Shown: positions 14,625-20,892 of the stretch, one piece after another | How positions within the stretch are numbered: the stretch's first letter is position 1 | Layout: each line of letters begins with the position of its first letter | Assembly (NCBI GenBank): GCA_009920875.1 | Contig: RFZE01000006.1 | Span: forward strand, 1-24,873 | DNA: 24,873 nt | Origin: Alphaproteobacteria bacterium | Lineage (GTDB): Bacteria; Pseudomonadota; Alphaproteobacteria; RS24 | Reading direction: 5' to 3' | Made by a program: the position numbers and the translations under genes | The notes under the pieces: model-generated | Seen by the model: the letters and a program-made list of their open reading frames with translations, nothing else | What the model was told of the DNA's origin: nothing | Database searches by the model: none

Positions 14625-15404
14625 TTATTTTCTCTTTTTGCCTTCACTTTCCGTGACAGCAACGTGCCAAATGATCAGACCAAAGGCGATCTTGTTCAAC
14701 ACGTCGGCCAGGTTATAGATGATGTTCAGCGTGTCGGCATCGACATTGCCCATCATATAACCCATCAAATAGCCGAGCGGATAAATCGCCCAACCGAAGG
14801 TCACGATATTCCGCATCAGGCTGAAGGCTGACTGCACTGCAGGGCTGGCATTCTCAGCATTGAGCTGTCCTGCTTCACCTTTGAAGATTTCATACAGCAC
14901 ATATACCCAAGCCGCGGTTCCAAGAATGAAACCGGCGGTTACGTCCATGTAACCTGCCTCGCCGAGATAACCGAAAACCAGCATCAGCGTCGTGCCGATA
15001 AGCAGCTTCCAGAAAACACGCGCCGGAACGGCGGTGATGGCCGACAAGATGAGGAAGAATTCCACCATCAAGAGCGGCACTGTAATCAGCCAATCGATAT
15101 AGCGATATACGGTCGGTGTTTCGCCTGTTGAGACCCACACATCGCGCATATAGAAATAGTGCACGGCGGCGACCAATGTCACCAAGCCGGAAACCGTCAG
15201 AGAGGTTTTCCATTTGGCGTCAACGCGGTCACGCTCGATAAAGAAGAAAACGGTTGAAGCCACCAAGGCCATTGAAATCAACCAGAAAGAAATGCCGACA
15301 AAATCGTCGGGCTGAAGATTGGCATCTGCCGCAATGGCCAGCGACGGAAGACCAGAGAAAGCCAAAGCTGCAGCAGCGACTTTCCAACGCTTAACAATAT
15401 TCAT
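14625..15404 (-). CDS. Proteorhodopsin, green-absorbing light-driven proton pump
   Basis: A 259-residue seven-helix retinal protein with a signal peptide (about residues 1-26, LAIAA). Light drives proton export across the inner membrane. Compared with the well-studied green proteorhodopsin (GPR), the key residues are all present: Asp104 (GPR D97, proton acceptor), Thr108 (T101), Glu115 (E108, proton donor), His82 (H75) and Lys238 in DVLNKIAFG (K231, retinal Schiff base). Leu112 occupies the spectral-tuning position 105, where Leu gives green and Gln gives blue absorption. The D-T-E set marks a proton pump rather than a sodium or chloride pump. The ATG at 15404 follows GGGAG by 7 nt; an upstream in-frame TTG at 15428 has no such support. 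The gene is monocistronic, with its own terminator. Retinal and carotenoid genes (blh, crt) are not in the window. Confidence 0.97.
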   Translation of the reverse strand: MNIVKRWKVAAAALAFSGLPSLAIAADANLQPDDFVGISFWLISMALVASTVFFFIERDRVDAKWKTSLTVSGLVTLVAAVHYFYMRDVWVSTGETPTVYRYIDWLITVPLLMVEFFLILSAITAVPARVFWKLLIGTTLMLVFGYLGEAGYMDVTAGFILGTAAWVYVLYEIFKGEAGQLNAENASPAVQSAFSLMRNIVTFGWAIYPLGYLMGYMMGNVDADTLNIIYNLADVLNKIAFGLIIWHVAVTESEGKKRK

Positions 15405-15432
15405 GTTAGTACTCCCATGATTTAACAATCTT

Positions 15433-15464
15433 AAGATAGCGCGTCAGAATGACGCGGAAAGCAA
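15433..15464 (-). promoter_or_regulatory. Candidate MerR-type promoter/operator of the proteorhodopsin gene
   Basis: Read on the - strand, TTGCTT (15459-15464) and TATCTT (15433-15438) are separated by a 20-bp spacer. That spacer contains the perfect dyad CGCGTCA-TTC-TGACGCG (15440-15456), whose centre is within one base of the spacer centre. A long spacer with a centred dyad is the layout of promoters controlled by MerR-family regulators. The start point would be near 15426, giving a leader of about 22 nt with GGGAG. The hexamers are imperfect, so the promoter itself is only a candidate. Confidence 0.4.
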
Positions 15465-15512
15465 AAACATTCATTTTTTTCAAAAAAAAACACTTTTTGC
15501 CGGTTTTTTGTC

Positions 15513-15518
15513 TAAAAT
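15513..15518 (+). promoter_or_regulatory. Candidate -10 box for the 168-residue unknown gene
   Basis: TAAAAT matches the sigma-70 -10 box at five of six positions and lies 21 bp before the GTG start. The upstream side is a run of A and T tracts (15474-15510) without a clear -35 box at 16-18 bp. Confidence 0.3.
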
Positions 15519-15539
15519 CAGGGAGTTTTGGGGTAGGTC

Positions 15540-16046
15540 GTGGATATTTCCAAGTTAAAACAAGGCCTTAGGGAAGATTTGGCCGATATTTTGGAGCGCT
15601 CGCGCTTTGTCGAGCGCCAAAAACAAGCGCGTGGCGCTGCCGTGGCGCGGTTGACGCGCGCCGAGGCCATTGCCATTGCCGCCAATTTACATGAATTATT
15701 GGGCTGGATTCCTGAGCTTTCGGTCGACACGGCAACACAGACGACGGCAACGGCGGTAAATGTGAAGGCAACCGTGACCGGCGATGAAACCATTTCAATT
15801 ACCGGTCTTGTTGCTGTGCCCGGCGATCTACTGACAGCAAATTTCGACGAATTGGAGCATCCATCTTACCTTTTGCTCGATGAATTCAGTGGTGATTCGC
15901 GCCCGATTGAATCGCGCGAAGCGCTGTCATTGGCGTTGTTTGAGGGGTTCACGAAAAGCTATCGCGAGCGTTATGAATTTGTGCTCACCGACCCTGTGCT
16001 GCGCGAAAAAGCGTTACTCAAGGCCGACCATTTTGACGATGAATAA
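15540..16046 (+). CDS. Conserved-looking hypothetical protein, function unknown
   Basis: A 168-residue soluble protein that I do not recognise. The N-terminal 50 residues look helical and charged (LREDLADILERSRFVERQKQ), with alternating basic and acidic residues. A middle part rich in Thr and Val (about 60-90) looks like beta strands, and the C-terminal part YRERYEFVLTDPVLREKALL is again helical, ending in DHFDDE. There is no signal peptide, membrane segment or cysteine. Codon use looks like that of the neighbours. The GTG at 15540 is the only start near a GGGG/AGG stretch. It is divergent from the rhodopsin gene across 135 bp and ends 2 bp before the stop of the convergent copper chaperone. 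Confidence 0.7.
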   Translation: MDISKLKQGLREDLADILERSRFVERQKQARGAAVARLTRAEAIAIAANLHELLGWIPELSVDTATQTTATAVNVKATVTGDETISITGLVAVPGDLLTANFDELEHPSYLLLDEFSGDSRPIESREALSLALFEGFTKSYRERYEFVLTDPVLREKALLKADHFDDE

Positions 16047-16048
16047 GC

Positions 16049-16483
16049 CTAATGCCCGTGATGGTGCATTTTATCGCGCTGCGACGGTGCGGCACGGACA
16101 CTGATCGTTTGGCCATCGGCAAATTGCAGCGTAACGGCGACAGTGTCGTCCTTTTTACCCTTAAAACCGAATAGCATGAGATGATGGCCGCCGGGTTTGA
16201 GGGCCAACATGCCATTGGCGGGCACCTGAAAGGCATCGACTTTCACCATGCGCATCATGCCATAGGGGTTTTTTTTATGGGCGTGCAATTCAATGCGCTC
16301 AAAGTCCGGGCTTGCGGCCGATACAAGGCGGGTGGCCGCGCCTTTATTGTGCAGCTTGACAAACATGACGGCGGGACGCTCGCCAATACCGAGTTTAACA
16401 TTTGGTTGCATGGCCATGATTTCGGCGCGCGCCGGCACCACCAGAGCTAAAATTGTAACCAATAATACGAAGATTTTTTTCAT
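16049..16483 (-). CDS. Periplasmic copper chaperone, PCu(A)C family
   Basis: A 144-residue exported protein with a signal peptide ending VPARA|E near residue 20. It carries the family Cu(I) site: His67 in ELHAH, Met79 in MMRM, and His101 and Met103 in GGHHLMLFG, with the expected spacing (Met-X21-His-X-Met). A short histidine end (HHHGH) may add Cu(II) binding. Proteins of this type deliver copper to cytochrome c oxidase in the periplasm. The ATG at 16483 gives the signal peptide directly and follows GGATAGG; the frame is open upstream to 16570, but that part is basic and lacks any signal. No SenC/Sco gene is adjacent. It is divergent from the PQQ dehydrogenase. Confidence 0.92.
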   Translation of the reverse strand: MKKIFVLLVTILALVVPARAEIMAMQPNVKLGIGERPAVMFVKLHNKGAATRLVSAASPDFERIELHAHKKNPYGMMRMVKVDAFQVPANGMLALKPGGHHLMLFGFKGKKDDTVAVTLQFADGQTISVRAAPSQRDKMHHHGH

Positions 16484-16505
16484 CGGCCCTATCCTTTGCC
16501 CTTTG

Positions 16506-16533
16506 TCTATAGGTTTTGGGCGGAAAAGCCAAA
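16506..16533 (-). promoter_or_regulatory. Candidate promoter for the copper chaperone gene
   Basis: On the - strand, TTTGGC (16528-16533) and TATAGA (16506-16511) are 16 bp apart. The -10 matches four of six consensus positions. The start point would fall about 16 bp before the ATG. Confidence 0.3.
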
Positions 16534-16656
16534 TCGGGCAGCGTTTTCGGTAATTATGCCGCAGGGTCATCTGGGGCGGAAGGGTGAGTTTTTCACTTGT
16601 CGAAAGTGGGTTTTTTTCCTTAAGCTTTTCTCAGTTGTTTTGGGAGGGACGCTGAC

Positions 16657-18900
16657 ATGGCACATCCAACTTTGAATCAAAAGCAAGGCACGATCGTTAA
16701 TGTTGTTGCGCTCGGACTGCTTGCTCTGGGTATGATTGCGGCAACCATCAGTCAATCTGATGATGACGCTTCAGGCTCCATCAATCGAGGCGGCGCATCG
16801 GCCAGTGCCAGCATTGCGCAGATTGATACGGCGCGCATTATCAATGCTGATAGCGAGCCGGGCAATTGGCTGGCTTATGGCCGCGATTATGGTGAACAAC
16901 GCCATTCGCCGCTGACGCAGGTCAATAAGAAGACGATTAAAGATTTGGAACTGGCTTTCTCGGTCGACATGTACACAACGCGTGGGCTGGAAGCTTCGCC
17001 GATTGTCGTCGACGGCATTTTATATATGACCGGCTCGTGGAGCGTGGTTTATGCAGTCGATGCCAAGACCGGCGAAGAAGTGTGGTCTTATGACCCGGAA
17101 GTGCCGGGCGATTGGGCCAGAAAAGCATGCTGCGATGTCGTCAATCGTGGTGTTGCGGTTTATGACGGCGCGGTTTATGTCGCCAGTCTGGACGGCTATT
17201 TGATTTCCCTCAATGCCGAGACCGGCGAAGAAATTTGGCGCGTTAATACGATTATTGACCGCACCCGCGCTTACACCATTACCGGTGCGCCGCGCGTTGC
17301 CAATGGCCGCGTGTTTATCGGCAATGGCGGTGGCGAATATGGCGTGCGCGGCTATGTGACCGCTTATGACGCCAAAACCGGCGAACAAGATTGGCGCTTC
17401 TACACCGTGCCGGGCGACCCCAATAAGCCGTTTGAGCATCCTGAAATGGAAGAAGCCGCGAAAACCTGGAAAGGTGGCGAGTGGTGGAAAATCGGCGGCG
17501 GCGGCACGGTTTGGAATTCCATTGTCTATGACCCCGATACCGACACGGTCTATCTCGGCGTCGGCAATGGCAGCCCGTGGACGCGCTCCATCCGCTCACC
17601 CGGCGGCGGCGATAATTTGTTCTTGTCGTCGATTGTTGCGCTGGACCCGAATACCGGCCGCAAGAAATGGCACTATCAAACCACGCCGGGCGATACATGG
17701 GACTACACGGCCGTGCAGGATATGATGCTGGCCGATATGGAAATTGACGGCGAAATGCGCAAAGTGATTATGCAAGCGCCGAAAAACGGTTTCTTCTATG
17801 TGTTGGACCGCGAGACCGGTGAATTGCTACGCGCCAATCCTTATGTGACGGTTAACTGGGCCAGCCATATTGATATGGAAACCGGTCGTCCGGTGGAAAA
17901 CGCCTCGCGCAATTTTGCCGAAAGCGATAAGTCGCAATGGATTTTGCCGGGCCCGCTTGGCGGCCATAATTGGCAGTCCATGAGCTATAATCCCAATACC
18001 GGACTGGTTTACATTCCGGCCATGGAAAGCCCGCTGGTGTTTGATGTCGATCACGACTTCAAAGCCACAGGCCGCTATAAATATATTGAAGGCGGCTGGA
18101 ATACCGGCATTGAGTTCGGGCGCTTGCTGCCGCTTCTGGCCGAGCATCCTGACTTTCCGCCCAATAAGGGGTACATCACCGCCTTTGATCCGCTGACCGG
18201 CAAAACCCATTGGATGCGCGAGCATTCGCAGCATTGGAATGGCGGCACGCTGTCCACCGAGGCGGGGTTGGTGTTTCAGGGCAATGGCGACGGCTATTTC
18301 GTGGCCTATGATGCAACCAATGGCGAGGAATTGTGGAAGGTCAATACCTACACATCCACCATTGCGCCGCCCATTACCTATGCCATTGATGGCGAGCAAT
18401 ATGTTGCCATTCAAGTCGGTTCCGGCGGCGCCGGTGGCCTGACCGATGGCACGGCCATGCCGGCCTCCAATAAATGGGGCAATTTTGGCCGTTTGCTGGT
18501 CTTCAAGCTAAATGGTGGCGGCTCAATCGAGCAGCCCGAACATTGGGCGCGCGACATTCCCGAGCCGCCGGCCATTGAAATGGCCGATGCCGCGATTGAC
18601 CACGGCATGGAGCTGTATCACGAGGTCTGCACTTTCTGTCACGGTATTGCCGTAATCGGCCATTCCGCCGTGCCCGATTTGCGCAAAATGAGCGAGCAAA
18701 CGCACCGCATGTTCAAAGAGATTGTGCTAGAAGGTGTGCTGGCTGACCGTGGTATGTCGAGCTTTGCCGACCGCCTGAGCGAGAAGGATGTTGAAGATAT
18801 TTACACCTTCATTATTGCGCGCAGCTGGCAAGACTATCAGGCGCAGGAAGAGGCCAAGAAAAAAGGCGCTGAGAAAACCGGCATGTTGCAGCTCGACTGA
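16657..18900 (+). CDS. PQQ-dependent alcohol dehydrogenase with C-terminal cytochrome c (quinohaemoprotein)
   Basis: A 747-residue periplasmic enzyme that oxidises alcohols with pyrroloquinoline quinone and passes electrons to its own haem c. A hydrophobic segment at about 13-32 exports or anchors it. The eight-bladed propeller shows repeated W motifs such as AKTGEEVW. The adjacent-cysteine ring is Cys158-Cys159. Calcium-site candidates are Glu227 and Asn304, and the catalytic base is Asp349 in GDTWDYT. Residue +2 is Thr351, whereas lanthanide-dependent enzymes have Asp there, so a calcium enzyme is expected. The haem motif is CTFCH (658-662) and the axial Met is probably Met700 in RGMSSF. 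This is the architecture of type I/II quinohaemoprotein dehydrogenases. GGGAGGGACGC (16642-16652) is the ribosome binding site region. PQQ synthesis genes are not in the window. Confidence 0.94.
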   Translation: MAHPTLNQKQGTIVNVVALGLLALGMIAATISQSDDDASGSINRGGASASASIAQIDTARIINADSEPGNWLAYGRDYGEQRHSPLTQVNKKTIKDLELAFSVDMYTTRGLEASPIVVDGILYMTGSWSVVYAVDAKTGEEVWSYDPEVPGDWARKACCDVVNRGVAVYDGAVYVASLDGYLISLNAETGEEIWRVNTIIDRTRAYTITGAPRVANGRVFIGNGGGEYGVRGYVTAYDAKTGEQDWRFYTVPGDPNKPFEHPEMEEAAKTWKGGEWWKIGGGGTVWNSIVYDPDTDTVYLGVGNGSPWTRSIRSPGGGDNLFLSSIVALDPNTGRKKWHYQTTPGDTWDYTAVQDMMLADMEIDGEMRKVIMQAPKNGFFYVLDRETGELLRANPYVTVNWASHIDMETGRPVENASRNFAESDKSQWILPGPLGGHNWQSMSYNPNTGLVYIPAMESPLVFDVDHDFKATGRYKYIEGGWNTGIEFGRLLPLLAEHPDFPPNKGYITAFDPLTGKTHWMREHSQHWNGGTLSTEAGLVFQGNGDGYFVAYDATNGEELWKVNTYTSTIAPPITYAIDGEQYVAIQVGSGGAGGLTDGTAMPASNKWGNFGRLLVFKLNGGGSIEQPEHWARDIPEPPAIEMADAAIDHGMELYHEVCTFCHGIAVIGHSAVPDLRKMSEQTHRMFKEIVLEGVLADRGMSSFADRLSEKDVEDIYTFIIARSWQDYQAQEEAKKKGAEKTGMLQLD

Positions 18901-18921
18901 GCCGCCTCACGCTGAAAATGG

Positions 18922-18958
18922 AAGGGCGACCTGCCAAAAGCGGGTCGCCCTTTGTTTT
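18922..18958 (+). terminator. Rho-independent terminator after the PQQ dehydrogenase gene
   Basis: AAGGGCGACC (18922-18931) pairs perfectly with GGTCGCCCTT (18943-18952) around an 11-nt loop, followed by TGTTTT. The 10-bp stem lies 21 bp after the stop codon. The opposite strand has only a weak T-tract (TTCCATTTTC), so it is mainly a + strand terminator. Confidence 0.85.
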
Positions 18959-19043
18959 ATTGTGGCCCGAAAGCGCGTTTGAAATGCCGTGGGAAGTTCT
19001 CTAACAGTGGTGAATTAATCTACGACGCATTGACGCATTGGTC

Positions 19044-19601
19044 TTATTGAACCGACTTAGGCGGCAAGTCCGGGGCTTTCAGTTCGCGAAAGTCCATTTT
19101 CAGGCTTTCTTCTTCGCCCGCCGCATCGGGGCGGCTTTTTTGGCCGTCGCGCTGTTGCAGCTTATCGACCTCATCGGGCGTTGCCGCCTTATAGCTGAGC
19201 CGCGCTTCCAAATCGCGCCCGTCTTCTTTCTTTTGCAGCGCCTCATCAACCTGCTCGGCCAGCTCGGGCGAGAACGGCAATTGATAAAGGCGCGGCTTGC
19301 CAACCGTGATGTTTCTGCTGTTCAGCTTTTGCGCCAAAATATAAATCGCGCCGTCGGTTCCTGCCACCTTATCGGGCTCTTCCACCACCGCCCAATGTAG
19401 CTTGAACGGGTTGGGCGGCGCATCGGCAATGGCCCAGCCGCGCAGATTTTGCGCCCCGTGATAGGTGCCGACATAAAGCAGGGTCACGGCGACAATCGCG
19501 CCGATTTTGATTTCGCGGCGATATTTGGTCTCGAGATTGAGCGAGAGCAGCAGCGCCGCCAGCGCCGCATAAGCCAAGCCGAGGAGAAGCGGGATACTCA
19601 T
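19044..19601 (-). CDS. Membrane-anchored protein of the ExbB/ExbD-like cassette, function unknown
   Basis: A 185-residue protein with two hydrophobic segments (about 3-20 and 33-48) separated by the charged NLETKYRREIK, then a hydrophilic domain of about 130 residues that would be on one side of the inner membrane. The C-terminal part is rich in charged residues and ends in a proline-rich stretch. I do not recognise a family. It is the third gene of a set in which each start overlaps the previous stop by four bases, so it almost surely works with the two motor-like proteins upstream. No clear terminator lies within the 143 bp between it and the PQQ dehydrogenase stop. Confidence 0.8.
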   Translation of the reverse strand: MSIPLLLGLAYAALAALLLSLNLETKYRREIKIGAIVAVTLLYVGTYHGAQNLRGWAIADAPPNPFKLHWAVVEEPDKVAGTDGAIYILAQKLNSRNITVGKPRLYQLPFSPELAEQVDEALQKKEDGRDLEARLSYKAATPDEVDKLQQRDGQKSRPDAAGEEESLKMDFRELKAPDLPPKSVQ

Positions 19602-20233
19602 TTGGCCGCCTCTTGTTTGGCAGAAAAATCTTCGGCGCGGATAAGCAGCTTGTCGCGCGTCGCCATTTCCAATACTTGGCCGGTCGCATCGAGGCGGAAG
19701 CGCACGGCGGTTTGCTCGTCACCCGCGCCGCTCAATTCATTGCTGCCGGCGAAGATGACTTTCACTTGCGGGTTCAGCTTTTCCACCTTCACCTTAACCG
19801 GCACGGGACGCCCCGTTTCGGCTTTATAATGTAAGAGATTGACGACATATTCGCCCGCCGCAATGCCGCGAATGGTAACGGTCTCTTGGTTGAGCGGGTT
19901 TTCAATCTTTTTGCCCGCCACGGTGATGCTGTCGCCCAGCCAGCCCCTATCATCGCGGTCGAGATGCATAAGGCCGGCCTCGCGCGCATCAAACCAAACG
20001 AGATTGCCTTCGCCGTCTTCGACAATCAGGTCAATATCGTCTTGATGGCCATCGGGCCATTGCGCGGTAATCATAAATTCGGCTTTCGGATTGATTTTGC
20101 CGTCCGTCACTTCCGGTCGAATGAGAATAAAGGCGACCGAAAACATGAAGGCAAAACCCAAAAGCGCATTGAACAGAATATCGGTAAAAGCGTTCTGGTC
20201 TTCCGGCGGGGCGAAGAGTTTGTTGCCCCTCAT
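19598..20233 (-). CDS. ExbD/TolR-like single-span membrane protein with large periplasmic domain
   Basis: A 211-residue protein with a short cytoplasmic N-terminus, one membrane helix (about 19-39, ILFNALLGFAFMFSVAFIL) and a long soluble domain. Asp18 at the start of that helix (AFTDILFN) is in the place of the proton-carrying Asp of ExbD/TolR. The soluble domain (about 45-211) is two to three times larger than the periplasmic part of ExbD and looks like a series of beta strands with repeated Asp/Glu; it does not look like an OmpA peptidoglycan-binding domain. It overlaps its neighbours on both sides by four bases. I infer a proton-driven stator partner of the MotA/TolQ-like protein encoded upstream. 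Confidence 0.75.
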   Translation of the reverse strand: MRGNKLFAPPEDQNAFTDILFNALLGFAFMFSVAFILIRPEVTDGKINPKAEFMITAQWPDGHQDDIDLIVEDGEGNLVWFDAREAGLMHLDRDDRGWLGDSITVAGKKIENPLNQETVTIRGIAAGEYVVNLLHYKAETGRPVPVKVKVEKLNPQVKVIFAGSNELSGAGDEQTAVRFRLDATGQVLEMATRDKLLIRAEDFSAKQEAAK

Positions 20234-20757
20234 GCATCACCCGCTTCGCCAATCAGGCGCTTTTGCATGGCATCGGCCAGCATTTGAAACTGAAAGCGCA
20301 GGATAATATTGGCAATCAATCCGGCCAGCGTGGTGTAAAGCGCCACCGCCATACCGGCCGACATGGCCGCCAGCGCGTTTTGCAGGCTGGCTGCATCAAA
20401 GCTGGTCAGTTCGCCAATCGGTGCGAGCATGAGAATAAAGCCGATAATTGTGCCCAAAAGGCCGATTTTCAAAACACTGTCAGCGGCAAACCAACCATGA
20501 TTGAGCCAGCGCGCCATATCATCTTCGGCAAGGGTGCGCTCGGCATCCTCTATACGGCGCAGTAAGTGTAGCCAGCGCCCGCTCATGGCAATCCATATGG
20601 CGAGAATGAGCCAAGACAGGCGGCTTTTATCGCCCTCCAGCAGCACGCCCATCAGGCCACGGTCGAACAGCAAATAGCCGCCGAACAAAATCAGCCCAAG
20701 AACAATCAGTCCCTGTTGCAAGGCTTTGCTGTTTCCCCCAATGGTTGACTGCGACAT
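20230..20757 (-). CDS. MotA/TolQ/ExbB proton-channel family protein
   Basis: A 175-residue inner-membrane protein with about four hydrophobic segments (14-36, 46-63, 96-115, 127-155). The core VLKIGLLGTIIGFILML (95-111) and ALAAMSAGMAVALYTTLAGLIANI (128-151) follow the pattern of the two channel helices in MotA/TolQ/ExbB, including the Gly-rich turn and the Thr pair. The ATG at 20757 follows GGAGGAAGTGAG, a strong ribosome binding site; an upstream in-frame ATG at 20781 would include that site inside the gene. It heads a three-gene cassette with four-base overlaps. No TonB, tol-pal or flagellar gene is near, so its role in import, envelope maintenance or something else is open. Confidence 0.88.
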   Translation of the reverse strand: MSQSTIGGNSKALQQGLIVLGLILFGGYLLFDRGLMGVLLEGDKSRLSWLILAIWIAMSGRWLHLLRRIEDAERTLAEDDMARWLNHGWFAADSVLKIGLLGTIIGFILMLAPIGELTSFDAASLQNALAAMSAGMAVALYTTLAGLIANIILRFQFQMLADAMQKRLIGEAGDA

Positions 20758-20838
20758 CTCACTTCCTCCCGCTTGAGCCATAGTCTAGGCGGCGTGTCGC
20801 GCCCTGTCGAGGCCGAGATATACGCCTTTTGCGACATC

Positions 20839-20866
20839 TTTCCGCTTGCCATTTCAAGCGTTTAAT
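20839..20866 (+). promoter_or_regulatory. Candidate promoter with internal inverted repeat before the GPH transporter
   Basis: TTTAAT (20861-20866) matches the -10 box at five of six positions, and a weak TTTCCG (20839-20844) lies 16 bp upstream. Between them is the perfect inverted repeat CGCTTG-CCATTT-CAAGCG (20843-20860), placed where a repressor would block RNA polymerase. It is 27 bp before the start codon. Confidence 0.35.
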
Positions 20867-20892
20867 GGTGCTGTTTTGCGTGGGAGGCAGCA

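Noticed and set aside
16594..16617. CACTT-GTCGA-AAGTG followed by a T-tract before the PQQ dehydrogenase
   Set aside because: A 5-bp stem is too weak for a terminator. It might be an operator, but nothing else supports it.
17827..18414. Open frame of 195 codons opposite the PQQ dehydrogenase
   Set aside because: It is antisense to the propeller domain, with no start signal or recognisable family.
19021..19040. Tandem GACGCATT units near 19023-19039
   Set aside because: Only two copies of a short unit are present, with no further structure, so chance is enough.
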